Shown: positions 8,000 to 17,343, counted from the first letter of the stretch. The stretch is 64,000 nt of DNA from Bradyrhizobium zhengyangense (GCF_022012435.1 NZ_JAKLUA010000015.1:117043-181042); one strand, 5' to 3'. Notes: generated by a model from the sequence alone, not told the origin. A program made the numbers and translations.

Positions 8000-8341
8000 T
8001 TAGGAGGTCTTGGCGCGGGCCCGTTCTCGAGCGGCTTGGCGTCGCTGTTGGCGGTTGGGCCGCCCGAGCCGTACCGAGGCAGCAAGTCGGGGAGCGCCCT
8101 CTATTGGTTGCTCGATTACACCAGATTCGCCACGCGTCGCCGAATCGGACGGCCGTGCTTCCTTGATAGCAAGGATCGCGCGCCCCTTCTCGCTGACGCG
8201 CCAGCCGCCGTTCAAGCGCTCGATCAATCCTTGCGAGAAGATGTCCAGGTCGGGGACGCGAGCCGCCATGCGCTTGGTCCATTCGATCCAGTCCCTGCCG
8301 CTGGTCGCAAGGATCGCCATATCCCGCTTGAGATCGGCCAT
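8000..8341 (-). CDS. Hypothetical protein related to the gene at 23808 (winged-helix-like, basic tail)
   Basis: From MADLKRDMAILATSGRDWIE the product aligns closely with the 140-aa protein at 23808-24230 (shared LKRDMAILATSGR and ARVPDLDIFSQGL), and both end in an Arg-rich tail (RRQAARERARAKTS). The paralogue starts about 20 residues earlier (LVSYSDGFALM). Here VSYPDGFAAM precedes, with a possible GTG at 8368, but the upstream frame belongs to the Nudix remnant, so the true N-terminus may be lost. The layout (helical body plus basic C-terminus) suggests a DNA- or RNA-binding accessory protein, which is inference only. Confidence 0.6.
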   Translation of the reverse strand: MADLKRDMAILATSGRDWIEWTKRMAARVPDLDIFSQGLIERLNGGWRVSEKGRAILAIKEARPSDSATRGESGVIEQPIEGAPRLAASVRLGRPNRQQRRQAARERARAKTS

Positions 8342-8461
8342 TGCCGCGAAACCGTCGGGATAGCTCACCGGGGACCCGCTTGCGCCAGGATGATCGCGAT
8401 GGTCTTGAAGCCCTCGGCGTCGCCAGTCGAACGGACTGCAATGGACACTATAGTTAGTAGA

Positions 8462-8925
8462 GCGCCATGACGCTGCGGCGAGCCTATCAATGAGCTCAGC
8501 CTGGCCGGACAGAATCCTCGACCTCGCAGTTTCCAGATCGGGCCATTCAGCGCAATCCATCTCCGGAAAGGACTGGCGCCGACCGCTCCTGAGCGGCCAC
8601 TCGATCTCGAGGTGTTGCTCGATAGCGTTGTCGCATCGAAGTCTACCTCACCGTAAAAGGCGATTACGCGCTTGCCCCGCGCTGCTGGACCCCTCCCAGA
8701 CCTTCTAGCGAGCCGATCGTGGTTGCGGGGCCGAGCTCTTCGGCAAATTCGCGATGGGCCCTCTCTTCGGCCGAACCGTCGATCTCTCCTTTCGGTATCG
8801 ACCAAGCGCCCTCGTCCATGTTGCGCCAGAATGGACCGCCAGGGTGAACCAGCAGCACCTCGAAGCCGCGCGGTCCACGGCGATAGCCCAATATACCGCG
8901 CTCACATTGGCTCTTGCGGGAGTTC
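8462..8925 (-). pseudogene. Nudix hydrolase, frameshifted
   Basis: Three frames together spell a Nudix NTP pyrophosphohydrolase of the type that starts with SAGILxYRR. The blocks are EVLLVHPGGPFWRNMDEGAW followed by SIPKGE and REFAEELG (Nudix box), then in a second frame GKRVIAFYGEVDFDATTL, then in a third MDCAEWPDLETARSRILSGQ and ELIDRLAAA. At least two frameshifts lie between the blocks, and another near the N-terminus (NVSA / GILGYRR). The family hydrolyses nucleoside-diphosphate derivatives. This copy should be inactive. Confidence 0.75.
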
Positions 8926-9004
8926 GCTGGACACGCCCACGCTTTCTCTTCCACCAAATGAAGCCGCAGGCAGGTAATACCTCTAAGCCCGAACCCACAC
9001 CCTT

Positions 9005-11548
9005 TCAAGCTCGATCGAGCGAGCCGCCGATGCAATCAGCGAGATACCGCGCCGTTCGACTTCGAGAGTCGGCTGCAACCTGCTCCGGCGTACCTACCGC
9101 AACAATCTTGCCGCCCTCGTCGCCGGCCCCCGGGCCGATGTCGATGATCCAGTCACTGGCCGCGGCGACAGACATGTCGTGTTCGACGACGACGACGGTG
9201 TTTCCAGCCTCAACGAGCCCGCCAAGTTGCTTCATCAGCTTCGCCACGTCCGACGGATGCAGCCCTGTCGTCGGCTCGTCCAGAACATAGATCGTACCCC
9301 CTCGCTGGGCCCGCTGTAGTTCGGTGGCAAGCTTGACACGCTGCGCCTCCCCTCCCGACAGCTCCGTGGCAGACTGGCCAAGCCGGATATAGCCCAAGCC
9401 GACCTCGCTGAGGACACCCAGCGATCGCCGCAACGACTCGTCGGCGGAGAAGAACTCAAACGCTCCGTCGACGGTCATTCTAAGCACGTCGGCGATCGAA
9501 TTGCCGCGAATCTTGATCTCCAGCGTCTTGGCGTTGTAGCGAGCGCCCTTGCAGGTCGGGCAAGGCGCATAAACGCTGGGAAGGAAGAGCAACTCGACAC
9601 AGACGAAGCCCTCACCTTGGCAGGTTTCGCATCGCCCTTTCGCGACGTTGAACGAAAACCTGCCGGCATCGTAGTGCCTGACGCGCGCCTGCTTCGTGGA
9701 TGCAAAGAGCTTGCGGACGTGGTCCAGCAGGCCTGTGTAGGTTGCAAGGTTCGACCGGGGCGTGCGCCCGATCGGCTTCTGGTCGACAACGACGAGACGC
9801 TTGATCTGGTCGAACCCTTCGGTGATCTCCCCACCCAGGGTCTCAATCGGGGCTTCGAGACCGTCATCATCGTCGATGACGTCCACGCGCTGGCCCAGGC
9901 CGTCGCTGATCGTGTCCACCAGGAACTGGCTTATGAGACTGGATTTTCCCGATCCTGATATTCCAGTGACGCATGTGAACACGCCAAGGGGAATGTCCAC
10001 GTCGACGCTATCAAGATTGTTACGGGCCACTCCCCGCAATTTCAACCAATTGGCTGCTGAACGCGTTTTTCTGATGCGCTTCTCGGCCTCACCAAACAAA
10101 TATAATCGCGTTCGCGACGCCTTCACGTCGGCGAGGCCCAACAGCGGTCCGCTGTACAGGATCTGGCCGCCGTGCTCTCCGGCGCCCGGCCCGACGTCGA
10201 CAATCCAGTCCGCTCGCCTGACAACGTCAAGCTCGTGTTCGACGACGAACAGCGAATTGCCGGCAGCCTTGAGACGGTCCAACGCGCGCAGCAGCGCCTC
10301 GGTATCCGCCGGATGCAGACCAGCCGAAGGCTCGTCCAGTACGTACACGACACCGAACAGATTTGATCGAACCTGCGTCGCCAGGCGCAGCCTCTGCAGT
10401 TCGCCCGGGGACAGCGTCGGTGTGCTACGTTCTGACGTCAGATAGCCGAGCCCGAGATCGAGCAATACGTCAAGGCGCGCGAGCATGTCCTCGAGGATCC
10501 GCCGGACCACCAAAACCTTTTCGGGATGGTCGCCGGAGGCGGCGCCCCCACTGAGCGCATGCGATCGCAGAAGTTCGTTAAAGCCTTTGAGCGGCAACCG
10601 CGAGATGTCAGCAATGTCCATCCCGGCGAAGGTGACCGACAGAGCCTCCGGCTTCAACCGCTTACCCCCGCAGACAGGGCAGTACGAGCTCGAAAGAAAC
10701 CGCGATACCCGTCGCTTCATCATTGCGCTCTGCGTCGTGGCGAAGGTCTGCAGGACATATTTTCGGGCTCCCGTGAAGGTGCCTTGGTAGCTCGGCTCCT
10801 CCTTGCGCTTCAGAGCCCGCTTCGTCTCGGCTGCTGTGTATCCGGCGTAGACCGGCACGGTCGGCTGTTCATCAGTGAACAAGATCCAGTCACGATCCCG
10901 CTTCGGAAGCTCGCGCCATGGCCGGTCCACGTCGTAGCCAAGGGTCACCAGGATGTCCCGGAGGTTCTGGCCCTGCCAGGCCGTCGGCCATGCGGCCACG
11001 GCCCGTTCCCGGATGGTGAGGGAGTCGTCGGGCACAAGCGTGCGTTCGCTGACCTCATGGACCCGGCCGATGCCATGGCAGGTGGGACAGGCACCCTCGG
11101 GCGTGTTCGGCGAGAACGACTCCGCATAAAGCAAGGGCTGCTTGCGCGGATAGTCGCCGGCACGAGAATAGAGCATACGCAGCAGATTGGACAACGTGGT
11201 CACGCTGCCGACGGACGACCTCGTGGTCGGCGAGCCGCGCTGCTGCTGCAATGCCACCGCGGGTGGTAACCCCTCTACTGAATCCACCTCGGGCACTGCC
11301 ATCTGGTGAAAAAGCCGCCGGGCATACGGCGAGACTGACTCGAGGTAGCGACGCTGGGCCTCTGCATACAGCGTCCCGAAAGCCAAGGACGACTTTCCGG
11401 ATCCGGAGACGCCGGTAAACACCACGAGCGCATTGCGAGGAATCTCGACCGAGACGTCCTTGAGATTATGCTCTCGAGCTCCGCGAACGCGAACAAAGCC
11501 GCCATCTGCGATGTCTCGTCCGATTACGGAGCTGACCAGCTTGTTCAT
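9005..11548 (-). CDS. uvrA: UvrA-like excinuclease ATPase (class II, short form)
   Basis: 847 residues, shorter than housekeeping UvrA (about 940-970). Two ABC ATPase modules carry Walker A motifs GVSGSGKSSLAFGTLYAEAQ and GISGSGKSSLISQFL. The ABC signatures are LSPGELQRLRLA and LSGGEAQRVKLA. The zinc-binding Cys sets are CPTC/CPVCGG and CETCQGEGF...CPTCKG. The reduced size fits UvrA2-type paralogues that lack part of the UvrB-interaction or insertion domains and have been linked to DNA-damage and drug tolerance. It is monocistronic, next to a broken Nudix gene and a broken DUF72 gene. Whether it supports excision repair is open. Confidence 0.92.
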   Translation of the reverse strand: MNKLVSSVIGRDIADGGFVRVRGAREHNLKDVSVEIPRNALVVFTGVSGSGKSSLAFGTLYAEAQRRYLESVSPYARRLFHQMAVPEVDSVEGLPPAVALQQQRGSPTTRSSVGSVTTLSNLLRMLYSRAGDYPRKQPLLYAESFSPNTPEGACPTCHGIGRVHEVSERTLVPDDSLTIRERAVAAWPTAWQGQNLRDILVTLGYDVDRPWRELPKRDRDWILFTDEQPTVPVYAGYTAAETKRALKRKEEPSYQGTFTGARKYVLQTFATTQSAMMKRRVSRFLSSSYCPVCGGKRLKPEALSVTFAGMDIADISRLPLKGFNELLRSHALSGGAASGDHPEKVLVVRRILEDMLARLDVLLDLGLGYLTSERSTPTLSPGELQRLRLATQVRSNLFGVVYVLDEPSAGLHPADTEALLRALDRLKAAGNSLFVVEHELDVVRRADWIVDVGPGAGEHGGQILYSGPLLGLADVKASRTRLYLFGEAEKRIRKTRSAANWLKLRGVARNNLDSVDVDIPLGVFTCVTGISGSGKSSLISQFLVDTISDGLGQRVDVIDDDDGLEAPIETLGGEITEGFDQIKRLVVVDQKPIGRTPRSNLATYTGLLDHVRKLFASTKQARVRHYDAGRFSFNVAKGRCETCQGEGFVCVELLFLPSVYAPCPTCKGARYNAKTLEIKIRGNSIADVLRMTVDGAFEFFSADESLRRSLGVLSEVGLGYIRLGQSATELSGGEAQRVKLATELQRAQRGGTIYVLDEPTTGLHPSDVAKLMKQLGGLVEAGNTVVVVEHDMSVAAASDWIIDIGPGAGDEGGKIVAVGTPEQVAADSRSRTARYLADCIGGSLDRA

Positions 11549-11702
11549 GCGACCTCCCTAGGCGCTCGCGAAAGCCGCGGCAGCTCCGACATGGGAAAGT
11601 CCCTACGAAACAGCCCGTTCCTTGCCCGTCGGTTGATTCATTTGGCTCTTTGGTCATTCCGGAACGGGTTGCGTGGTCCCGAGCTCTGAAACATCGCCAC
11701 AG

Positions 11703-12457
11703 CTACGATAGCTCCAGAGCATTTCCCAATGCGGCCCCAGCCGCCGTATTGTCGAAGATGCACCACGTCTCGGCTCCCCGAAGGCGAGCGCTTTCGAGAC
11801 GCCGCCCCAGTGAGAAAAGGGCCTGGCGGTCGTAGTCGGAATAGTACATGCGGGGGACCCGTGCCAACGGAAATAGGCCAGACCGCGCCAACCACCTGGC
11901 TCTCCGGAGCCCGGCACCCTAGCGGGATCCGCTGCCACCCGCGCGACGCGTCGTTCAATCAATCTGCTTTCGACTTCCTCAGTGAACCAAGTGGCATTCC
12001 GCGGCTCGACCGCGACCATGGCATCGCTGCATCCGTTGACCAAGTCGAAGAAGCCGTCGAATGTCTTCGCGTCGAATGCGAGCTTCGGCGGCAGCTGAAT
12101 GAGCCACGTCCCGAGTTTCGATCCCAAGCCCGCAGTTTCAGCCGCAAAGATTTTCAGGATTTCATCGCAGCCGACCAGGCCCCGATCGTGGGTGATTTCT
12201 TCCGGGAGCTTCACAGAGAACTTGAAGTCTTCAGGCACCGAACTCGCCCAGCGCTCGTATGTCCTTGGTTTGTGCCTTCTTCGGAAAGAGGAATTGATCT
12301 CGACGGCGTTTAGACGTCGCGCATAGCGTTCGAGATGACTTCCTGGTGCTGGAAGTCCGCCGGCATAGCGTTTGTCGATGCTCCACCCGGCCGTACCGAT
12401 CCGCAGCGCGGGCCCTGCTTTGGCCCGACCTCGCCGACCACTCGCTAAGGCACTCAT
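11703..12457 (-). pseudogene. DUF72 (YecE-like) protein with one frameshift
   Basis: The first part (from 12457) has the DUF72 features LRIGTAGWSIDKRYAGGLP, NAVEINSSFRR and FKFSVKLPEEITHDR. In a run of five C bases (11852-11856 on the plus strand) one base appears to be missing. The next frame supplies the expected C-terminus RMYYSDYDRQALFSL and AETWCIFDNTAAGAALGNAL. A single-base lesion in a homopolymer is the classic site for either true slippage or a sequencing error. DUF72 proteins have a TIM-barrel fold of unknown activity. Confidence 0.85.
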
Positions 12458-12552
12458 GATGAGCGCCGCGACATGATGCCTCTCATCGTCGATAGCCCGA
12501 GCAGCCTACGATAGGCGACAAGGTTCTCCATGTCTGGCAGACTATTCCTGAG

Positions 12553-12729
12553 CTAATCGTACCTGTCGAAGATGCCCCGTCCCTGAGACGCGTGCTCGGC
12601 AAGCCTTTCCCACTCCTCAGCGAGCCGAAGCCAGGCGTTCTTGTCCGCTTCGCTTCCGGCCCGTGCCGCCAGGTGGCGACATTCCTCCGCCTTGCTTGTG
12701 AATCGGTCGGCATTCGATGATGACACCAC
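12553..12729 (-). CDS. Small hypothetical protein (58 aa), GTG start
   Basis: Minus-strand frame from GTG at 12729 (GGAGGG ribosome-binding site 4 bp ahead) to TAG at 12553. The product contains RFTSKAEECRHLAARAGSEA and WLRLAEEWERLAEHAS. This helical pattern (EC.. LA..., W..LAEEWE.LA) recurs in many small Bradyrhizobium proteins, two of them in this window (16998-17153 and 39884-40048). Function unknown; likely a small helical-hairpin protein. Confidence 0.7.
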   Translation of the reverse strand: MVSSSNADRFTSKAEECRHLAARAGSEADKNAWLRLAEEWERLAEHASQGRGIFDRYD

Positions 12730-12887
12730 GTTTCCCTCCGTCCGATAATGGAGAGCGGCACGTGTCGTTCCTGATGACAGCCCACGTGCCTGGATCGTTG
12801 CTCGGAGCTCGCGCCCAAGAATACCGTCCCGGAGTGCCAGGTCTGACTTAGGAACAACCGTTTTGCCGTATGCTTGGTTAGGGACAT

Positions 12888-13166
12888 ATGGCCAATCGGC
12901 TCAACATCTGGGCCCGGAGTTCTAAAATGCTTTTCTGGTATCCCGCCCTGACGCTGATGATGGACGCCATGCAGGTCATCGACATGCGCCTGAAGCTTAT
13001 CGCGGCCGGGAAAGGCACATCTGAAGAGATGTTCCTGATGGTGAACGAAAAGGTCAACGCGATGGCGGAAGCCCGCAACATTCTCATTCAAGGCGGGCAT
13101 TCGGGTCACGTGATTGACAACTATCGCAAGATCGTGGCGGCCAATGTCGTGCGGCTATCTGCCTAG
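12888..13166 (+). CDS. Conserved hypothetical protein (92 aa)
   Basis: Starts MANRLNIWARSSKMLFWYPA. Mostly alpha-helical, with MQVIDMRLKLIAAGKGTSEE and EMFLMVNEKVNAMAEA. The pattern resembles small proteins of unknown function found throughout Bradyrhizobium, often in several copies. No catalytic motif. The open frame on the opposite strand here is a shadow. Confidence 0.7.
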   Translation: MANRLNIWARSSKMLFWYPALTLMMDAMQVIDMRLKLIAAGKGTSEEMFLMVNEKVNAMAEARNILIQGGHSGHVIDNYRKIVAANVVRLSA

Positions 13167-13471
13167 GCTAGGCACGTTAAGCGATCGGCGTCGCGGAGCG
13201 CTCAAAATTCCTCAACAACGATGACAGCCGACGCTCGCGGCAGCGGGCCAGTCCAGTCTCTTGCCTCGACCGCCGCACGTTCCGTCAACGTCCGAGAGCC
13301 GCAATCGACAGTTCTTATTCGCGGTCGATTGCTCGCACCCCCTCCTCTTGCGAGGGCCGGGCAACAGGCAGTGGAAGCGACCGTAAGGAAACCAAGCGCC
13401 GGGGATAACGCAAGTCGGCCAGGAACCGGTGGGTCCCAAGACGCTTGCTTTGTTAGACGTAGGAGGACGGC
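13167..13471. other. Intergenic stretch without a gene
   Basis: 305 bp after the 92-aa gene. Frames on both strands are shadows with Arg/Ser/Pro-rich translations. No promoter of recognised type, although a GGAAC occurs at 13427 without a matching -10. Confidence 0.4.
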
Positions 13472-13558
13472 ATGGACGCCAGCGAAACCGCAGCGATGAC
13501 GAAAGCGTCCGCGCTGACGGCCTTCGTGTTGGGACTGTGGTTCGCCCGTCGGCGTTGA
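13472..13558 (+). CDS. Microprotein with a membrane helix (28 aa)
   Basis: An AGGAGGA ribosome-binding site lies 4 bp before the ATG. The product starts MDASETAAMTKASALTAFVL and ends GLWFARRR, a short acidic head, one hydrophobic helix and a basic end, as in small bacterial membrane proteins. No homologue is recognised. The strong ribosome-binding site is the main support. Confidence 0.4.
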   Translation: MDASETAAMTKASALTAFVLGLWFARRR

Positions 13559-13871
13559 GATGACGTTGCGATCGGTGGGTTAAGGTTCCCTTTTTCTCGG
13601 GAGCACGCACGGGGCCGCTTCGACTCGGAGAGGATTGCAGCGCCACCGTCCAAGCCCCAGACTCTGTGCCGGCCTTTTGCCGCGCGCGCGTTTCCGAGTC
13701 CGCCCCCCTGAGGAAAACCGGATCTCGGGATTCAGGAATTTCCCCAGCGAGGCACGAATGGGAGGTTCCGGGGCTGCGAACCGTGCAATCAGCGACCATC
13801 GGCTGCCCGAGCGGAACGACGATCCCCCATGCGACTTGATTCTCCGAACGTCGCCAAATCGGAGAACGATC
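13559..13871. other. Intergenic stretch without a gene
   Basis: 313 bp ahead of the 73-aa exported protein. GC-rich, with no convincing frame. A GGAAC at 13814 lacks an nGTT at the right distance. Confidence 0.35.
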
Positions 13872-14093
13872 ATGAGAACAATCTTGGTCATCATCTGCCT
13901 GTCCGTGCTCGCGCTGGCTTCACCGGCGGAAGCCAAAGGATGTATCAAGGGCGCCATCGTTGGCGGCGTCGCTGGCCACATGGCGGGCCATGGCAAACTT
14001 GGCGCTGCGGCGGGATGCGCGGTCGGACATCACGAAGCCAATAAGCAAAACCCGAATAATTCGAACGCCCAGGCTCCATCGGGGCAGAAGTAG
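13872..14093 (+). CDS. Small secreted protein with glycine-zipper-like core (73 aa)
   Basis: GGAG ribosome-binding site 7 bp before the ATG at 13872. Signal peptide MRTILVIICLSVLALASPAE then AK. The mature part KGCIKGAIVGGVAGHMAGHG and AAAGCAVGHHEANK has two Cys and regularly spaced Gly, like outer-membrane glycine-zipper proteins. The C-terminus is Asn/Gln-rich. Probably an envelope protein; role unknown. Confidence 0.75.
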   Translation: MRTILVIICLSVLALASPAEAKGCIKGAIVGGVAGHMAGHGKLGAAAGCAVGHHEANKQNPNNSNAQAPSGQK

Positions 14094-14117
14094 CGCGGGG
14101 CACCTCTGGGCCGCGCC

Positions 14118-14358
14118 ATGAAGATCAGATCGCACTCCGAGAGCCACCTCGTCGAGCTTGAGGATGGCTCGCGCTGGCGAATTTCCCCGGCGATCTCGAT
14201 CTGGCGCTGAACTCGAAGCCCGAGACGGAAATCGTCGTCATGCCGGCCGACGATGATCTGAGTTCTCAGCTGGTCGGCGGAGACGCAAAGGTCCGCGTGA
14301 TCGCGGGGGCGAAAGCTGGCCGGTGCGTGAGGTCAAGTCGGCGTTGAAGGAAGGGTAG
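14118..14358 (+). pseudogene. Frameshifted small hypothetical gene
   Basis: ATG at 14118 gives MKIRSHSESHLVELEDGSRW, then a shift leads to PGDLDLALNSKPETEIVVMP and DDDLSSQLVGGDAKVRVI, and a second shift to WPVREVKSALKEG and a stop at 14356-14358. The three blocks read as one protein of about 78 residues, of a type seen in rhizobia. Two lesions suggest that it is dead. Confidence 0.65.
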
Positions 14359-14399
14359 GACCGGGCTCCGCCAATTCAGCGGAACGAGATCCGGAGCGA

Positions 14400-14580
14400 T
14401 CGAGACGCGAGGCCGTCGTCGGATCCGAATGCGGAATCCGCCGCGCGTCGAGCCGTCGACGATGCCAAGCGCGCGCTGGGCGACCGTGGACCTTATGTTG
14501 GAACGACGGCGCTCCAGACCTCAACCGGCGCATGGGTGAAGAACACACGCTACGCCGAGTGGTACGTGTCGCTCGATAGT
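14400..14580 (+). pseudogene. Remnant of a small rhizobial hypothetical gene
   Basis: Coding-like blocks in successive frames: NAESAARRAVDDAKRALGDR, then WNDGAPDLNRRM, then VKNTRYAEWYVSL. In order they match the pattern AARRAVDDAK-ALG-RGP-W..DGAPD.NR.M..NTPYA.WY that I recognise from small Bradyrhizobium proteins. Two or more frameshifts separate the blocks. It lies just upstream of the intact HAD phosphatase gene. Confidence 0.55.
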
Positions 14581-14587
14581 TTTAGTC

Positions 14588-15265
14588 ATGGAGGACCTCG
14601 AATTGCCTAAAGCAGCCATTTTCGATCTTGACGGCACGCTTCTGGACTCGGTCGATCTCCACGCGCTCGCTTGGCAAGAAGCGATGGTCAAGTTCGGTCA
14701 CGACGTCACCTTCGAGCAAGTGCGCAGCCAGATCGGGAAAGGCGGCGATAAGCTGATTCCCGTTTTTCTGTCCGAGCGGCAGCAGAATGAACACGGCAGA
14801 GATCTGGAGGAGTGGCGCGGCAATTGGTTCAAGTCGACTTATCTGCCCCTTGTCCGTCCCTTCTCGGCTGTTCCGAAACTCCTGCAGCGCGTCCGCGAGA
14901 CCGGTCTCCGCATCGCCGTGGCTTCCTCGGCGAAGAAGGATGAACTGAAGAAGTACCTCGACATCGCGGCCATCTCAGGTTTGGTAGACGTCGCGACGTC
15001 CTCAGAAGACGTCGACGAATCCAAACCAGCCCCGGACATCTTTGAGGTCGTGCTAAAGAAGCTAGACATCGAAGGAGCCGAAGCGGTCGCGATTGGCGAC
15101 ACGCCGTACGATGCCATCGCGGCCCGCAAGGCCGGAATCCCGACGATCGGCGTCCTCTGCGGCGGATTTACCGAACATTCGCCGCGGGAGGCCGGGTGCG
15201 TCGAAGTGTACCCAGGACCGAGCACCCTCTACGCACGCTTCGACGACACGGCGCTCGCAAAGTAG
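14588..15265 (+). CDS. HAD-superfamily phosphatase (phosphoglycolate phosphatase-like)
   Basis: 225 residues with all four HAD motifs: I AAIFDLDGTLLDSVDLHALA (nucleophile and acid Asp), II VASSAKKDEL (Ser), III the Lys in ESKPAPDIF, IV IGDTPYDAIAA. The helical cap between motifs I and II is the C1 type of phosphoglycolate phosphatase and beta-phosphoglucomutase relatives. It should hydrolyse a small phosphorylated metabolite in the cytoplasm; the substrate is not predictable. The gene is intact among decayed neighbours, which suggests continuing selection. Confidence 0.92.
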   Translation: MEDLELPKAAIFDLDGTLLDSVDLHALAWQEAMVKFGHDVTFEQVRSQIGKGGDKLIPVFLSERQQNEHGRDLEEWRGNWFKSTYLPLVRPFSAVPKLLQRVRETGLRIAVASSAKKDELKKYLDIAAISGLVDVATSSEDVDESKPAPDIFEVVLKKLDIEGAEAVAIGDTPYDAIAARKAGIPTIGVLCGGFTEHSPREAGCVEVYPGPSTLYARFDDTALAK

Positions 15266-15287
15266 AACGGTGGACGACGCTCGACGG

Positions 15288-16044
15288 CTATTCCTGAGGC
15301 GGTTGTCCATTGGAGGCGGATACGCCCCCGTCGACCGCGACGTTGGCACTGGTCATGAAGCTCGCGTCGTCGCTTGCCAGGAACACGATGACCGCGGCGA
15401 CTTCCTGCGGTTCGCAGACGCCACCCAACGAGATCCGCTCGGCGAACTTTGCCAGCAGCTTCTTGCCGTCCATCATATCTTCCGTCATGCCGGTTCCCGT
15501 CAGGCTGGGACAGACCGCGTTCACGCGGATGCCCTTCTTGCCGAGGTCCAGGGCGAGGGCACGCGTCAGATTGACCACGACGCCCTTCGCCGCGTTGTAT
15601 GGGCTCATGCCCAATCGCCGCCGATCCCAGAGACCGACGCCGTGTTGACGAGCGCGCCCCTGGTCTTTTCGAGGTGCGCAGCGACGCGCGGCAGCCATAA
15701 AACACGCCATCGATGTCGGTCGACATGACCTTCCGCCATTTCTCGTCAGTGATTGAAGCGGGATCTTCACGGACGCCGGCGTTGTTCACGATGACGTCTA
15801 GCCGTCCGAAGGGGCGGACGACGGCCGCGACCATTCCATCGACGGCACGCGAATCCGACACGTCGGCCGTCTGAACCGTGACCTGGTCGGCAGGCAGGCT
15901 CTGGCCACCTTTTCGAGTGAGGCTTCCTCGCGGTCGACCAGCGCCTTTCGCGCCCTCCGTAACGAAGCGGCGCGCTGTCGCCTCTCCGATGCCGGAAGCC
16001 CCTTCAGTGACTGCAACGACCTTGCCGTGGAACCTGTCGGCCAT
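15288..16044 (-). pseudogene. Short-chain dehydrogenase/reductase with several frameshifts
   Basis: From MADRFHGKVVAVTEGASGIG (cofactor motif) the frame shifts after FVTEGAK to ALVDREEASLEKVA, back to QVTVQTADVSDSRAVDG and VIVNNAGV, then again after DIDGVFYGCRA into the C-terminal part. That part carries the catalytic Tyr/Lys in MSPYNAAKGVVVNLTRALAL and ends with DDASFMTSANVAVDGGVSAS. Three or more lesions make an active enzyme unlikely. The intact ancestor would have been an NAD(P)-dependent oxidoreductase of about 250 residues. Confidence 0.88.
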
Positions 16045-16181
16045 GCGAAACTCTCCTGCTGCTTTCAATTCTACCGTCGCCGCGACGGTCGGGTCATAAT
16101 TCCCGCCCGATCCAGCTTTTCAGGAACGATGCTCGAGACGATCGATTGTTGGAGGAAACCCCGAAATGAAGGATTGGACCC

Positions 16182-16742
16182 ATGGATCTGACCGGCAAAA
16201 AGATCGCCATTCTCGCCACGAACGGTTTCGAGCAGGCCGAGTTGGAAGTGCCGCAAGAGCGCCTGAAGCAAGCTGGCGCGACGGTCGATGTGGTGTCGCT
16301 CGCCGCCGGCGAGATCAAGGGCTGGGACCAGAAGGATTGGGGTCGGCCCGTGAAGGTCGACAAGACGCTCGACGAGGCGTCGGCCGCCGACTACGACGCG
16401 ATCGTATTGCCTGGCGGGCAGATCAATCCGGATCTCCTGCGCGTCGAGCCCAAGGCGCTGAAGTTCATCAAGGATATCTTCGATGCCAAGAAGGTCGTGG
16501 CGGCCGTCTGCCACGCCCCATGGCTTCTCATTGAGACCGGAATCGCAAGAGGTCGCAAGATGACGTCCTTTAGGTCGATTAAGACAGACGTCGCGAATGC
16601 CGGTGCGAAGTGGGAAGATGCAGAGGTCGTCGTTGACCAGGGCATCATCACCTCGCGCAACCCGGGCGATCTCGAGGCCTTCTGCGCCAAGATCGTGGAA
16701 GAGGTCAAGGAAGGTCGGCACACCCAGCGCAGCGGGGCATGA
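16182..16742 (+). CDS. DJ-1/PfpI family protein (YhbO/PfpI type)
   Basis: 186 residues. It begins MDLTGKKIAILATNGFEQAE, with a conserved Glu in the FEQAELEVP region, and has the nucleophile elbow AAVCHAPWLLIE (Cys). The C-terminal VVVDQGIITSRNPGDLEAFC is typical of PfpI/YhbO. The family includes stress-protective proteases, glyoxalases and protein deglycases; rhizobial members are commonly stress induced. The start codon fits family length. A truncated PPC-domain remnant follows directly. Confidence 0.9.
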   Translation: MDLTGKKIAILATNGFEQAELEVPQERLKQAGATVDVVSLAAGEIKGWDQKDWGRPVKVDKTLDEASAADYDAIVLPGGQINPDLLRVEPKALKFIKDIFDAKKVVAAVCHAPWLLIETGIARGRKMTSFRSIKTDVANAGAKWEDAEVVVDQGIITSRNPGDLEAFCAKIVEEVKEGRHTQRSGA

Positions 16743-16911
16743 GACGAGCGCCCAACTATCGGACGAGGCGGGCTCGGAAGCACGCGTCGCAATCCTCGAA
16801 TCCGGCGAGGCAGCATTCACGACACTCGCGAAATTCGCCCACGACGCTAGAATCCCGGCGGCATCGCTTACGGCCATCGGCGCCTTGAAGGGGCTGCGCT
16901 CGGAAGCTTAA
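16743..16911 (+). pseudogene. PPC (DUF296) domain protein, N-terminal remnant
   Basis: The frame encoding ARVAILESGEAAFTTLAKFA and IPAASLTAIGALKG matches the start of PPC/DUF296 proteins (VVLETGDE...L..FA....L.AA..TAIGA) and then stops. About two-thirds of the domain is missing. It directly follows the PfpI-like gene with no start codon of its own that I can defend. Confidence 0.5.
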
Positions 16912-16997
16912 TCCAGCAAGTAGCACGTCCTTGGGATGCACCCACCCTACCGCCGACGGAAAATCTGGCCACGCTCCGCCGCGAGCGCGAGTTCCGC

Positions 16998-17153
16998 CTA
17001 TTCGCGGGCAAGCTTTGCCCAGCCCTCGCGATCGACAGCGTTGAGGCTTCGAGATGCCTCTTCGCGGCAGGCCGCCGCCTCTTTGTAGAATTGCTGAGCG
17101 GACGATGTCATCTGCGCATAATGTGAGAAATCACCAAGTAGGTCGATCTTCAT
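16998..17153 (-). CDS. Small helical hypothetical protein (51 aa)
   Basis: From MKIDLLGDFSHYAQMTSSAQ, then FYKEAAACREEASRSLNAVD and REGWAKLARE. Same general pattern (ACREEA..., D..GW.KLA.E) as the small proteins at 12553-12729 and 39884-40048. Function unknown. Confidence 0.55.
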   Translation of the reverse strand: MKIDLLGDFSHYAQMTSSAQQFYKEAAACREEASRSLNAVDREGWAKLARE

Positions 17154-17199
17154 AGGTGCCTCGCGCGATTTAGCGCCCGAGTGGGGCTGAATGTCGCGA

Positions 17200-17295
17200 T
17201 CAGAAAGCGAACCACGCCAATACCGCAATGATGGGGACGATCGCGATGCCGAAAATAATCAACGGCGAAGGTTCATTGCCTGTACGGTCACTCAT
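17200..17295 (-). CDS. Microprotein with a C-terminal membrane helix (31 aa)
   Basis: ATG at 17295 with GGAG 6 bp upstream. The product is MSDRTGNEPSPLIIFGIAIV followed by PIIAVLAWFAF, a polar head and one membrane helix. It lies in the same direction as the 51-aa gene. No family name known to me, but the start signals and clean helix argue that it is real. Confidence 0.55.
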   Translation of the reverse strand: MSDRTGNEPSPLIIFGIAIVPIIAVLAWFAF

Positions 17296-17304
17296 CGTAG
17301 GCTC

Positions 17305-17343
17305 CTTAAAAGACAAGCCCCGCAGCGGCGGCGCCACGGGGCT
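17305..17343 (-). terminator. Rho-independent terminator downstream of the 99-aa gene
   Basis: On the minus strand AGCCCCG (17343-17337) pairs with CGGGGCT (17322-17316), followed by TGTCTTTTAAGG. It ends transcription from the gene at 17427-17726 just before the microprotein start. Confidence 0.65.

Noticed and set aside
12483..13109. Long minus-strand frame (208 codons)
   Set aside because: It is antisense to the convincing 92-aa gene at 12888 and runs across the 58-aa gene in a different frame; its translation is His/Arg/Ser-rich as in shadow frames.
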